DNA of 64,000 nucleotides. Origin: Kalaharituber pfeilii (taxonomy: Eukaryota > Ascomycota > Pezizomycetes > Pezizales > Pezizaceae). The position numbers were made by a program, and so were the translations under genes. The notes below the pieces were generated by a model, which was not told the origin of the DNA, did not search any database, and saw only the letters and a program-made list of their open reading frames with translations. Below are positions 1 to 9,659 of this stretch, one piece after another; positions within the stretch are counted from its first letter, which is position 1, and every line of letters starts with the position of its first letter. The stretch spans positions 310,001 through 374,000 of the forward strand of contig WHUZ01000030.1 in assembly GCA_015179045.1 (NCBI GenBank). The letters are read 5' to 3'.

Positions 1-1179
1 CTTCTGGGTGTAGCAGACTAATCTGATGGTTTATATACAGGAGACGTATTCTGAACTATAGCGTCGTCTCGAGGACAAGCTGAGCCAAGACGTTGCGATA
101 CGACTGTAGCCGAAGACATCATCACAACGGCATGGTGGCGATAGCTGAACATGGCGACAATTCAGCTTTTGTCGACCTCCGTTTCAGCTTTTTTGCCTCT
201 CAGAAATCTGCGGCGGGGATGCCTTGGTAGTTTGAGTTGCATTAGGATCTGCTTCCAGGAATCACAGGGGCTTGGCATGCTGCCGTGTTGCCAGAGTTGC
301 AACCAGATTACCGAGTTAGGGAATATTAGCAAAGGCCTTGGCATAGTCTAGTGGCACCAAGGGCTGTGCTCATTCTAGAAGAATGAAATCTGTATCATGC
401 ATTATTACTTGCACTTTGAAATTCCACGTGCATGATTCGTGAGGCAAATCAGAAAGGTTCGTACCCAGCTGAAAATTACATACAGTACAGCTTGAAAATC
501 GTGTGTCGGCCTTCAATTACCGCGGATGTGTGGCAAATAGCCCGCGGTTCCGTGACTATCACAGTGAGTAGTGTTGCCGTGTTGCAGAATAATACGGACA
601 CCTAAGAAGTACGCATAAAATATGCCCAGACTGCTAAGCTCAGCCTAGCCACCGGTGGCGAGATCCTAGGAAGGGTAACTTCTGGCAACCCCCGAGTTCT
701 CCGAAATGATCTGACGGGCCCGCGAATGCAGCCCTCTCGCTAACTTAAAATTCGTTCGCGAGCGGCCTGGGTTAGCCTGAGGGCAGTTATGCATAAAGCC
801 TTCGCACCCGAGCAGTTGAAAAGCATTCTACGCCAATAGAGGAGTTTTCGCACTGTGGCGGCGTACGCGTACGCTGTTGCCGGAAGTGGTCGTTGCCGAA
901 ACGGGGGGGGGGGTTGTGTGCGGTATGTCATGTATATATGTGAGAAGGGAGCGGACGGAGGTTCTGCTCTCAACAACCTACACCGAAATACAGAAGTTCT
1001 CACTTGATGAAGAAAATTCCTCCACAGATTTGGCAGCACTAGGAAGACTTCTTCACTTTTCAAGACAAGAACAAGGTAGATAAATAGCGTTTTGAAATAT
1101 TCAATTTCATCTTTATTCAAGCTTTAATTCTTAACCTTTTTATTTCTGGAATTGTAAACCTGGAACCAAGTCCCAAGCA
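1..1179. other. No gene recognised; 5' flank of the NLR relic
   Basis: I see no convincing coding exon, RNA gene or mobile-element end here. Short open frames on both strands have no recognisable domain and look like chance. A G-run lies near 903-914. The stretch may hold the promoter and lost 5' exon of the NLR relic that follows, because no ATG in the right frame opens the N-terminal domain. Confidence 0.5.
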
Positions 1180-1181
1180 AT

Positions 1182-2320
1182 GTGAAGGTCGAAGAGGGAC
1201 CTAACTCTGTTGTACATGATGCCCAACAGGAGAACAGGCATTCTGCCCACCAAGAGCCTTGCCATATCAACCTTCCAACAGGGCCAGCTGAGCAACACCA
1301 GCACGTTGAAATCTCAACCTCACCGCAAATAGACCACCGGGAGGAGGGGCCGAACCTTCTTGCATCTGATTCGGAAAAGGAGATGCATCCCCCCTCATCT
1401 CAAACCGAACCTTCCAGCCGAACAACAGCAGGACGAAATTTCCGTTAACTTATGGGTGGAAGCGTTTCAAAGGCTTCCGGAGAAAATCCAAAAGATCCTC
1501 ACGATTGAAAAACCCAGTGAAGCTAGATTTTTGGATGAAACCATGAGTGTTGCAAAGCAGGCACAAAAGAAAGCGGAAGCCAAAATATGGAAACTCAATT
1601 TTGGGAACGTGGAAATAGACGAGGGTCAAAAAGCACATGCACTGATCACCTGGATTGATAAGGTCAAGAACATTGGGGATATAGCTGTACAATATGACCC
1701 GGTGCATGCCGCATTACCTTGGGCAGGAGTCCGATTTCTCTTGCAAGTAAGGAAATTTCCCCACAGCTCCTTCTTGCTTCCTAGGGGTGATGTCCACCTA
1801 TCACTTGGAGCGAGGTATCCTGTTGCCTGTCGCACAGATACTAACATATTTTGGTTCAATAGATCATTGTTGACAGACAAGAGTCTATGGAAGCAGCAGT
1901 TATCGGATTGGAGTGCATTACTATGCTTATTAGCTGAGGTACAATATATGAACAGTTGTATCTAACAACTGAGGAGGCTCCTGTCCGTATAAAGAAAGCA
2001 AAGGACGACCTTCGTAAAGCTCTTGTAAAATTATATGTAGTAATACTGAGTGTCCTCGGCACTTTCATAGAATGCTTCAAGAGTGGTATTGGTACGTGAT
2101 ATATCCCACTGGGTTCATATGGTTGCTAATGTAATAAACCACTATTGACATTAGGGAGACATATTATAATTTGTGTTATCCATCCAGGTGCTGTTCTGAG
2201 GGAACCCGAGGCCCTAGATAAACCAGAGTCAGACGTGATTGTAGAAGCTGGCCTAGTCGAGAGTTGCTGTAAGCCTATCTCGAACCCAATAACACTTCTG
2301 TAAATAGCTAATTTAGCATC
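1182..2320 (+). pseudogene. NLR relic, N-terminal (NACHT_N-like) part of a NACHT-ankyrin gene
   Basis: Fungal NLRs are intracellular STAND receptors used in nonself recognition and programmed cell death. The stretch from about 1447 encodes a segment starting LWVEAFQRLPEKIQ and ending LPWAGVRFLLQ, which resembles the helical domain preceding NACHT in these proteins. A GT-AG intron fits 1747-1862, and the next exon continues in family style (VIGLECITMLI, then YEQLYL and LVKLYVVILSVLGTF). A second intron fits about 2093-2187. Breaks: a frameshift near 1420 joins a low-complexity leader repeating a PAEQ..EIS motif to the domain, and an in-frame TGA near 1935 follows MLIS where relatives usually have an arginine. 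Coding similarity fades just before the element at 2336. The leader's only apparent start would be GTG, so the real 5' end is unknown. Family assignment is from motif memory. Confidence 0.72.
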
Positions 2321-2335
2321 ACAAACATTCTATAA

Positions 2336-2924
2336 TAGAGGGATTTTGGACCCCTGTAGGAAGGAATTCAAAAATCCTGTTGCGACAGCAACGGACCTGA
2401 ATAGGTTTGGACACTGACATGGGCCCCGGGCATCTGAATTCCGTCCGCGCTAGCAGTGGAAGTAATAGTTCCACACTGTTAGCGCGGACGGAATTCAGAA
2501 TCAACCACAACAAACAACCATAAGAGGGCAAGTTTATCATGAGAAACCCTGTGAATACCTGCATCGAGCTCTTGTATGCAGCACTTAAAAAGTTGATGCA
2601 TTGTGTATTGCATAATCCCCATCAATTCTGCTGTATCATAAAAAATAAAATATCAAACATATTGAACTATTGAACAGGATCATAGGAAATCCGAGGTATA
2701 TTCAGTGTTTGCAAACATTTCAGGTTCAAAACTGTATGCATCAAGTTGGATATGCATAGTAAACTCGGTGGTCATGATGGAAGCTCATATGCATTGTGGG
2801 AAGCTCCAAATCAGCGGGTCATGTATTTTGAAGAGTCTTGTACACTTTGAGATTACTTCAATTTATCCTTGTTGATTTGAATTCCTTCCTACAGGGGTAC
2901 GTACAGGGGTCCAAAATCCCTCTA
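2336..2924. mobile_element. 589-bp non-autonomous TIR element (mariner-like TA target)
   Basis: The ends are near-perfect inverted repeats of about 37-40 bp. The left reads inward from 2338 as GAGGGATTTTGGACCCCTGT; its reverse complement closes the right end at 2922. TA dinucleotides flank at 2336-2337 and 2923-2924, as expected of Tc1/mariner-type insertion. The right arm holds a short extra duplication (ACGTACAGGGG) relative to the left. Inside, 2434-2498 is a near-perfect 65-bp hairpin. No transposase reading frame is visible, so this is a MITE-like passenger. It sits inside the NLR relic and separates its N-terminal exons from the NACHT exon. Confidence 0.8.
2434..2498. repeat. 65-bp near-perfect hairpin inside the TIR element
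   Basis: CTGAATTCCGTCCGCGCTA at the left pairs with TAGCGCGGACGGAATTCAG at the right. A second inner pairing (GTGGAA with TTCCAC) surrounds a 7-nt loop. It could be a collapsed nested MITE made only of its two ends, or a cruciform-forming core of the host element. Confidence 0.75.
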
Positions 2925-2943
2925 ATAAAGATCAAGTAGATTC

Positions 2944-3253
2944 CTTTTTTCAATTTTTTTTTTTATACTGTATCACATAACCCCGCTTGTACCACGCAGC
3001 CATGGCAGGGTCCCTGGGCAAGCCCTCATAGCCTAGAGACAGGCTAACAGAAAAAATTCTAACTATCATACACCAGATCCCCCAATTCTACCCCACCCCC
3101 CTGCCTTCTAAAACTTTATGCCGGAAAAGAACCTTTCCAACTTGTCCCACTCCTCCCCATTCTCCGCCGTCCGCTTCCAGTTCTTTTCCATATCCTTCCA
3201 TTCTCTGAAACCTTCTGGACGGTTCTTTTGGTGGCTGCACCAGAAGGCGAGAT
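2944..3253 (-). mobile_element. 5'-truncated LINE fragment with hairpin-type 3' tail
   Basis: On the minus strand this encodes a short C-terminal tail (FWCSHQKNRPEGFREW, then ERFFSGIKF and a TAG at 3108-3110) followed by a 3' UTR. The UTR ends in the second hairpin type (CCCTGCCATGG...AAGCGGGGTTATGTGATA) and an A-rich tail, seen here as a T-run. The flanks carry a 14-bp target duplication with one mismatch, GATCAAGYAGATTC at 2930-2943 and 3254-3267. This is a target-primed insertion into the NLR relic. One caution is that an open frame also continues upstream past 3254, so the 5' boundary rests on the duplication. Confidence 0.65.
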
Positions 3254-3329
3254 GATCAAGCAGATTCAAGAAGGCTCCATGAAGGTGGGAACCATCCCCA
3301 ATAAGCCTAGTATATATCCGCTAGAAATT

Positions 3330-4500
3330 TCGCATCGTCTAGACAATTCAAAATGAACTCAAATCGCTTTTGAAAGATTTTGAGGCCATCATAGTTAGTT
3401 AGAGTGGACACAACTGTCGCCAAGATTTAAGAAGCTATTTTACATCACAAAGAACTGCTAACTGATTGATGAACATTCAGCTGGCGCTGGTAAGACAAAG
3501 CTAGTGTGGGTATCACAGTCATTTCTTCGTGAGGTAAAGCTGCTAACAAAGGATAGATCAAAGATTAAGAAAGTGTTTCTGAATGGTGCTAATGGAATGT
3601 AAGCTATCTATCTCTTTAACTCCACACCCAGCATTCTTCACCCAAAGCCCAAAGCTGTGAGAATGAGTGACTATTTTACTGGCGCCATTATTGCAGAGGT
3701 ACTTACGAGAGTGGTAGATTCTCTGGGTTGATTATCAACTACGGGAGCTTTGTGCCCTTGATCTTGAGCGGGATGTTCATAAACGGTTGGGAAAGCTGCC
3801 AAAAGATTTAACGGAGGTATATGATGAAATCATGGCTTCAATAGGGCTCCAACGTGAAAGTGCACCTGTCCTCGCAGAGCGCACCCTCAAATGGATGCTT
3901 GTTTCCCACAGACGTTAAGCCCCGACGAACTGTGTGCAGCCGCAGACATTGACCCAACACTCCCCATAAATCAATCTAATGAGGACACAGAGACCGCAGC
4001 AGTACTTGGAGTCGACCTTTTACTTGGCTTTTGTAAGGGATTACTTGTTTTGGACAACTTTCTGTGCACGTTGTTCGGTTTGCACACTTGTCTGTGCGAG
4101 AATATTTAGAAACAAAGAATTCCGGGATGGGATATTCCGGATGCTCAGCTTCTTGTCGCTGAGACTTGTTTGTGAACGCTCCAAAATCCACAAGCTTGCA
4201 GGTCAGTGCAAGAGCGGAGCAGTGGAAAGGGCTTAGTCTCGTCCTTACACCGTCGTAGTAGAGGCTTGCACGTTAAGTGTCATTCTAGATATAAAAATCC
4301 GAATAGTGCTCTGTATGAGTACTCCGCATGGTAGTGGTTCAAGCACCGCCGGTCCTATCAATCCTTAATTATGCCTTTAACTTACACGACTGCGAGTGCT
4401 ATGAGGCTTCCACGGAAACTCAAATTGCTACACAGCTTCCTTGGTTCTTTCAACCAGCCGCATGAAGCTTACTTAGCATGGGTTCAAAACAATCAGTGTG
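3330..4500 (+). pseudogene. NLR relic, NACHT NTPase part
   Basis: A P-loop-like SAGAGKTKL is encoded at 3477-3503, which is the ATP/GTP-binding motif of NACHT. Further on, 3726-3905 encodes LRELCALDLERDVHKRLGKL, then PKDLTEVYDEIM and APVLAERTLKWMLVS. These match the NACHT winged-helix boundary of fungal NLRs. A frameshift near 3905 moves to RLSPDELCAAADIDPTL. A second near 4075 leads to FAHLSVREYLETK, a hallmark sequence just after NACHT. A stop follows within about 20 codons. The segment near 4390-4480 (LHSFLGSFNQPHEAYLAWVQ) looks like the NACHT-to-repeat linker. Multiple frameshifts make a working product impossible. Confidence 0.72.
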
Positions 4501-5685
4501 GGGGAGCTGAAAGAATTGGTGTTGCACCGGAATAGGCCAAACCTTGTGATACCGGGTTGTCACTCTGGGATAAAGGATGGATCTTTCGGGACCTCTCCGG
4601 GCAGGCCGGACTGGCCAGACTGGCCTGCCCGGATGCAGGGGTATGGACAGGGGACTGTAGACTAGCCTGCCCGGTTGCAGAGGTATCTACAGGGGATGGC
4701 TCAGGTCTTCAGATCGCATGCCAGGCTTATGCATATGCGTGAGAATCGAGGTATGTTATTCAAGTATCAAGCTATCTAGTATCTACATGCAAGGAAGATT
4801 TAGAAGATTTAGGAGGTTAATATGGAGCAGTCGAAGGCACGTGTCGAGTCTGTACTAGAATTACATCTTGCGTTTCCTGTGATAACTCATTGACTATGGT
4901 ATCACTTCTGACCTGGGCCCGCTGATTAGTCTGACGTTCTGCAAGCTCCACACCGGTCAATGCCCGCTGCCTTGCTGGGCCTTTTGTTTTTTTCCACCTT
5001 AAAGAAGGTTCAGCAACAGCAGGTGCAAACTCTTAGAGGAAGATTAGGTTGCTGCTCACGGAGAAACTGTTGTCTGAGCTGCGCTGCCATTCGCTGATGT
5101 AATTGCGCATAACATTCTGAGTCTTCGGAGGACAGAGTTCGCTGAAATGCTTGTTCATCTGCAAGTGACCTTAAGAGGAGATCACGGCCTGCATTAACTA
5201 AGTAGTGGGTCATAAAATGGCGGTGGTGGCGGCGCCGGTACTGGTATGGGTGCTAGGGCCGGTGTTGATGCTAGTGCTAGTGCGGGCACTGGTACCGTTA
5301 CCCGTGTGTTGCGGTTACATGCTAAGTTCTTTCTGTTACTGCTAATAGATAAGTTCTTTCACATTGCTGTTTCGTCTGTTTATTGGTTGCTGTTCTGTTC
5401 TTTCATTTAACTCATACCCATGATCTACATCTCGTTGCCATTATGTGTATGAATCATGCAATAACGCCACAGCACCAACTTCACGCCACAGCGCTTAGTT
5501 GCAAGCCACGCATTCCGTGACTTCTGCACCTGCCTGATATGTTACACCTACCTGTCTAGTTATGGTTCTGCAGTCACGTCATGCAATGCTCATCATGTAT
5601 ATAATCCTGTTCTGCATCTCTTTAATCAATCAGACTTATTGGACCCAACAATACAGATCTTCTTCATTCCTTCAGAGAAGCTCTC
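4501..5685 (+). other. Linker region between NACHT and ankyrin parts of the relic
   Basis: No clear domain is visible. A perfect 11-bp-stem hairpin (CCGGGCAGGCC with GGCCTGCCCGG) lies at 4597-4632. It overlaps a two-copy imperfect direct repeat (CTGCCCGGATGCAGGGGTAT / CTGCCCGGTTGCAGAGGTAT) over about 4624-4697. Around 5225-5300 is GGTGCTAG-rich low-complexity DNA. Whether this was once coding cannot be told from the sequence. Confidence 0.45.
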
Positions 5686-5689
5686 TTGT

Positions 5690-6892
5690 TCTCCTGTGTG
5701 ACGAAGCCCTCCTATCCTACGTGCGAAGCCGGAATTCCGGGATCGACTATAGAACAACGCCTTCTTGATCGAGGGGCCGATGTCAACATTGTGGGTGGCA
5801 AGTGTGGAACTGCCCTGGGTGCAGCTGCATATCGGAGACATATGGAAATTGCTTCACTCCTGCTGGATCGGGGGGCCAATATCAACACTGTGGGTGAGAA
5901 TTGTGGAACTGCCTTGTGTGCAGCAACATTTGAGGGAAAGAAAATCGTCTCACTCCTGCTGGAACGAGGGGCTGATGTAAATACTGTGGGTGGCGAGTAT
6001 GGAACTGCCCTGAGTGCCGCCGCATATTGGGGACATACGGAAATCGTCTCATACCTCTTAATCAAGGGGCTGATGTCATCTCGCCATAGCCCGCAGGGGC
6101 GGCATGCGAGTAATGATATAAAAAAAAAAAAAAAAGGGGGGGGGGGGGGGGGGGCTGATGTCAATATTGTTGGTGGCAAGTGTGGAACGGCCCTGTGTGC
6201 GGCAACATCTCATGGAAAGAAGGAAATCATCTAGATCGAGGGGCTGATGTCAACACTTTGGGTGGGGAGTGTGGAACTACCTTGGGTGCAACTGCATATC
6301 GTGGATATGAGAAAATCGTGTCACTTCTGCTAGATCGAGGGACTGATGTCAACACTGTGGGTGGGGAGCGTGGAACTGCCCTGAGTACCGCTACATATTG
6401 GTGGCATATGGAAATTGTCTCATACCTCTTGATCAAGGAGCTGACATCAACACTATGGGTGGCAAGTATGGAACTGCCTTGGGTGCAGCTGCATATCGTG
6501 GATATGAGAAAATCGTCTCACTTCTTCTTGATCGAGGGGCTGATGTCAACACGGTGGGCGGCAAGTATGGAACTGCCTTGGGTGCAGCTGCATATCATGG
6601 ATATGAGAAAATCATCTCACTTCTTCTTGATCGAGGGGCTAACGTAAACACTGTGGGTGGTGAGTATGGAACTGCCCTGTGTGCAGCAACATGTCAGGGA
6701 AAGAAGGAAATCATCTCACTCCTGCTGGATCGAGGGGCAAACCCGTTTCCTACCTTCCCGAACTGTCTCCCCTTACGACTAGTTTTGGCAGCTGAGAGAG
6801 GGCATGATGATATGGTGCGGCTGCTGGAGTCAAAGAGGGCCAACTTCGCTGCAAATGAAGGCACCAGTGTTGTTGATAAGGTGGAGGTTTGA
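5690..6892 (+). pseudogene. NLR relic, homogenised ankyrin-repeat array
   Basis: About ten 33-residue ankyrin units of the form LLLDRGADVNTVGGxYGTAL are encoded, with starts every 98-99 bp from about 5770 to 6733. In fungal NLRs such repeats form the sensor. Neighbouring units are almost identical at DNA level, for example 6436-6534 against 6535-6633, which points to recent unit duplication or gene conversion. The array is broken by a tiny retroposon at 6079-6150, by a small deletion near 6234 that creates a stop, and by frameshifts near 6240-6440. The last unit degenerates into NPFPTFPNCLPLRL and a final LAAERGHDDMVRLLESK, ending at a TGA near 6892. It is probably the 3' end of the same NACHT-ANK gene. 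Confidence 0.85.
6079..6150 (+). mobile_element. Hairpin-A micro-retroposon in the ankyrin array, with a poly(G) junction
   Basis: The insertion consists of hairpin type 1 (CTCGCCATAGCCC.. GGCATGCGAGTAATGATATA), about 16 A and about 15 extra G. It is flanked by GGGGCTGATGTCA at 6066-6078 and 6151-6163. The ankyrin reading frame resumes after it. The G-run between the A-tail and the duplication is unusual; slippage from the first GGGG of the target site would explain it. Confidence 0.8.
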
Positions 6893-7084
6893 TTTCAGAA
6901 GGTTCAGTTAGTCTAGTTTTGTACTGTGGAGGAGCCGTTGTGGTAGGCAGCGCCCCTAAGCTACGACTACCCGCCCGGCGACAACCACTTCGACAGGACG
7001 AGCGCTTGGAAGCCACTTCGCAACCACAAGTTCACAACGTCCCCCTTAGCGAAACCTACATAGATCGAAAGTACTCAGTGCGCT

Positions 7085-7918
7085 GAGACTTTTGATTCAA
7101 TTTTCACTCCAAAATACCCAACTCCTCAAGTTCCCCCCAGGGTGAAATTTCGAGGAAGTTTTCCCCGCTCCTCAATCCGCTGCCCGCACACGACCACCCC
7201 TGACTAAGAGTAGGCTCTTCGAGAACTACCAGGATGGAACGTGGATTTACATAGGCTATCCTGCGTCAAAAGAGGAGACACTTGGTGACTTAACGAAGAT
7301 GACATACCGAGTGAGAGAGCTAGCAAAATCGAAGGGCTTAGACATAGAAATCACCACAGTCACACGGGACGCCCCTGGGTCTGTCAAACTAAGACTTAAA
7401 ATAAGGAGCAAGCCCTTAAAATGGAGAATCTCAAAGTTAAGTTAGATAAGGAAATCTCTTCATCGATAAAACTGTACAAGGGAGGATCAAATAGGACCTT
7501 TGCGCTGGACCGCTTCGGACCGGCAACGAACAAACAGGTATATGAGGCAGTACGCAACGTCTTTGGGGCCGAGTTTTCTCTGTACATCCGGTATCTCCCT
7601 TGATAGGGAAGGAGACCTCTCCCGAATGCAGGTGGTGCGGAAGAGACTATAAAAAATTTTGAGCACATCATGAGAGGGTGTGAAGCGTGGAGGAAGAGAC
7701 TACCGAGAGGAGAGGAGGGATTAAGGGAGCTGTCAAGAGACGAGGAGGGGGGAGAGATAACGTTGGCGGAGGTGATGGACTGGGCGGCGGAGTAGACGGA
7801 GGATTTATTACACGTTCATTCTCATTTTATGGTTTTATCTGCGAGTTACTATTCAGTTACTGTCTTGCATGTATCTAAACCCTCGCCATAGCCTACAAGA
7901 CGGCACGCGAGTAATGAA

Positions 7919-7955
<37 letters not shown>

Positions 7956-8640
7956 TACATCCGGGAAGTAGCCGGAATTAGACAAGGGGCCGCGTTAGTT
8001 AGGCTGAAAAGGGTCCCTAGGCAGATTCCAAAAACTATCCCGGCAGGAGATTGGAACATGACAGTAGTGGCCCCAACCAGCTCCACGAGGGGCAAGTGCC
8101 CTCTGTGTGGTCACAAGGAGCATAAAGGGGGCTGCCTGGACACCATCAAATACGACCCGAAGATGGGGGCGGAAGGAAAAGCTAAGGTAGAAGCGATTAA
8201 GGCGGAGAGGGAAGTACGCAGGAAGGAAAGGAAAGAAAAGGTAGGCCCACTTGACGAACTCCTTAGCAACCCCGACATAGAATCAACCAATAGATTCATG
8301 AAGCTGAGAAGTCCAGCACCCAAAGACAAAGATTCAAGTGCCAAAACAACACTCGCCAAGAGTACCCGTCTCAAAGCCCTGCTGCTCAAGACTATTAGCG
8401 AAAGACTTGGTGAAGTCAACTATGATGCTTGATGCAGTGGGAGATGTCATTGAACACATAGATGAGTGCATAAAAGACCAAATGACAAGACCAAACTTTG
8501 AGCCAACAGGCAGGTTCCTAAGCAAAATCAATCCGGGGGGTCGTGCGGGACTACTAGAACCGAACAAAGGGGAAGACGGGACGGACCCGCTGGTAACGCT
8601 ACTGACGTGGGCGAAGTCGACGGAATGAGAGATGACATTT
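7085..8640 (+). pseudogene. LINE or other mobile-element ORF1, zinc-knuckle gag-like relic with nested insertion
   Basis: Reading from about 7206 gives RLFENYQDGTWIYIGYPASK and onward; a frameshift near 7420 moves to ENLKVKLDKEISSSIKLYKG. After the nested insertion at 7592-7951 the same frame runs on through EVAGIRQGAALVRLKRVP to a zinc-knuckle-like CPLCGHKEHKGGC near 8098-8136. A charged helix (EAIKAEREVRRKERKEKV) follows, with another frame change near 8420, and the last frame closes at a TGA near 8628. The layout suggests a nucleic-acid-binding gag/ORF1 protein of a retroelement. The family is not certain and a captured host gene is possible. Confidence 0.55.
7592..7951 (+). mobile_element. 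Nested 360-bp 5'-truncated LINE with hairpin tail
   Basis: A perfect 13-bp target duplication (TCTGTACATCCGG) flanks it at 7579-7591 and 7952-7964. The insert encodes the C-terminus of a LINE ORF2: a cysteine motif (ECRWCG) one indel away from EET, EHIMRGCEAWRKRLP and EVMDWAAE with a TAG at 7793-7795. A UTR follows, then the type 1 hairpin (7879-7917) and about 30 A. Removing it restores the reading frame of the surrounding ORF1 relic, so it arrived later. It links the hairpin-tail directly to a LINE. Confidence 0.85.
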
Positions 8641-8765
8641 TCCTTGACTTAATTCGTACAAGAATGGGCTGGACGGAACGGTAATATCAATTGTACTACT
8701 TTTCCTTTCAATTTCCTTGACTATTTCCTTTACTTCATATGTATTGAACAACGCATTACTGTCTT

Positions 8766-9589
8766 TCACCACAACCCGACGTGCACCACGTCCCGACGCA
8801 CGTTTACACCAAAACTGACGGGGCACGACAACATATATCTCAACCACTAGAATAGAATTTTGTATGCGCTCTTCAGGGGAAATAAATAAAGGGTTATTCT
8901 TCACCTTCAATCCCTCTATTTGCACTGAAAAGACATTGTGGTTGATTGGCACCATGAGTTTTTATTGATGTCTTGGCATGCATTTATATGGAATTCCCAT
9001 ACAAAGGAAACTAGAGGGTAGAATGCACAACTTCCCTTCAACGCTCACCATAATGGCTATAGAATTGTGGCTAGAGAGTCTCCCCAATAGGCATCTTGTC
9101 AATTAGTGCTTCAACTGGCTTAATGTTGTTTAATGCCTAATTTATACATCAAATTACCATTTCATGTAGTTTTCCTATACAATTATTCCATACAGTTTCT
9201 ATGAGAAAATGGATTTTGTGAATAACTCCACCACTTCTTGAGAGGTTTTCTTGGTGTGCTTCTCACATCTTTAAATAAGATAAAATATTGATATTCAAGT
9301 GTCCTACTGCTTTTATCAAATTTACTTCAGGTGTGATAAGTGGAATTCAATACTAGTGATATCACAGCGAAAAATATATGCCAAGCCTATGCCGATTTAT
9401 GGTAAGAATTTCATGAATCATAAATCCCTTCAAAGCAATATATCTGAAGAAGCTAAGGTGTGGCTTAATTTAACTGCTCTACAAGTTGAATACAAAATTT
9501 TATTCTGGTGGTTGAGATATATGTTGTCGCGCGCGGTCAGTTTTGGGGTAAAACGTGCGTCGGGACGTGGTCAAGTCGGGTTGTGATGA
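8766..9589. mobile_element. Pair of 100-bp inverted arms, possible TIR element
   Basis: The left arm (8766-8865, starting TCACCACAACCCGAC) is the reverse complement of the right arm (9490-9589) with about 10-15% mismatches. The 624 bp between them holds no gene I recognise. The arms could be long TIRs of a MITE-like element, or two copies of one retroelement segment in opposite orientation, since both translate to a related KRASGRG-containing peptide. No target duplication was identified. Confidence 0.5.
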
Positions 9590-9654
9590 ATTACCGTAGC
9601 CCCCAGGGCGGCACGCGATCAATGATAAAAAAAAACAAAAAAAAACGCAAATCA
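9590..9654 (+). mobile_element. Hairpin-A tail, GCGATCAATGATA subtype, diverged
   Basis: GTAGCCCCCAGGGCGGCACG followed by CGATCAATGATA and an A-tract broken by C's matches the type 1 tail. The 5' arm is diverged (TTACC in place of TCGCC). It abuts the right inverted arm. No target duplication could be found. Confidence 0.6.
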
Positions 9655-9659
9655 AACTC

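Noticed and set aside
1182..1448. Gene start at 1182
   Set aside because: The first codon is GTG, and the overlapping ATG at 1180 is followed at once by TGA, so it is not a credible eukaryotic start.
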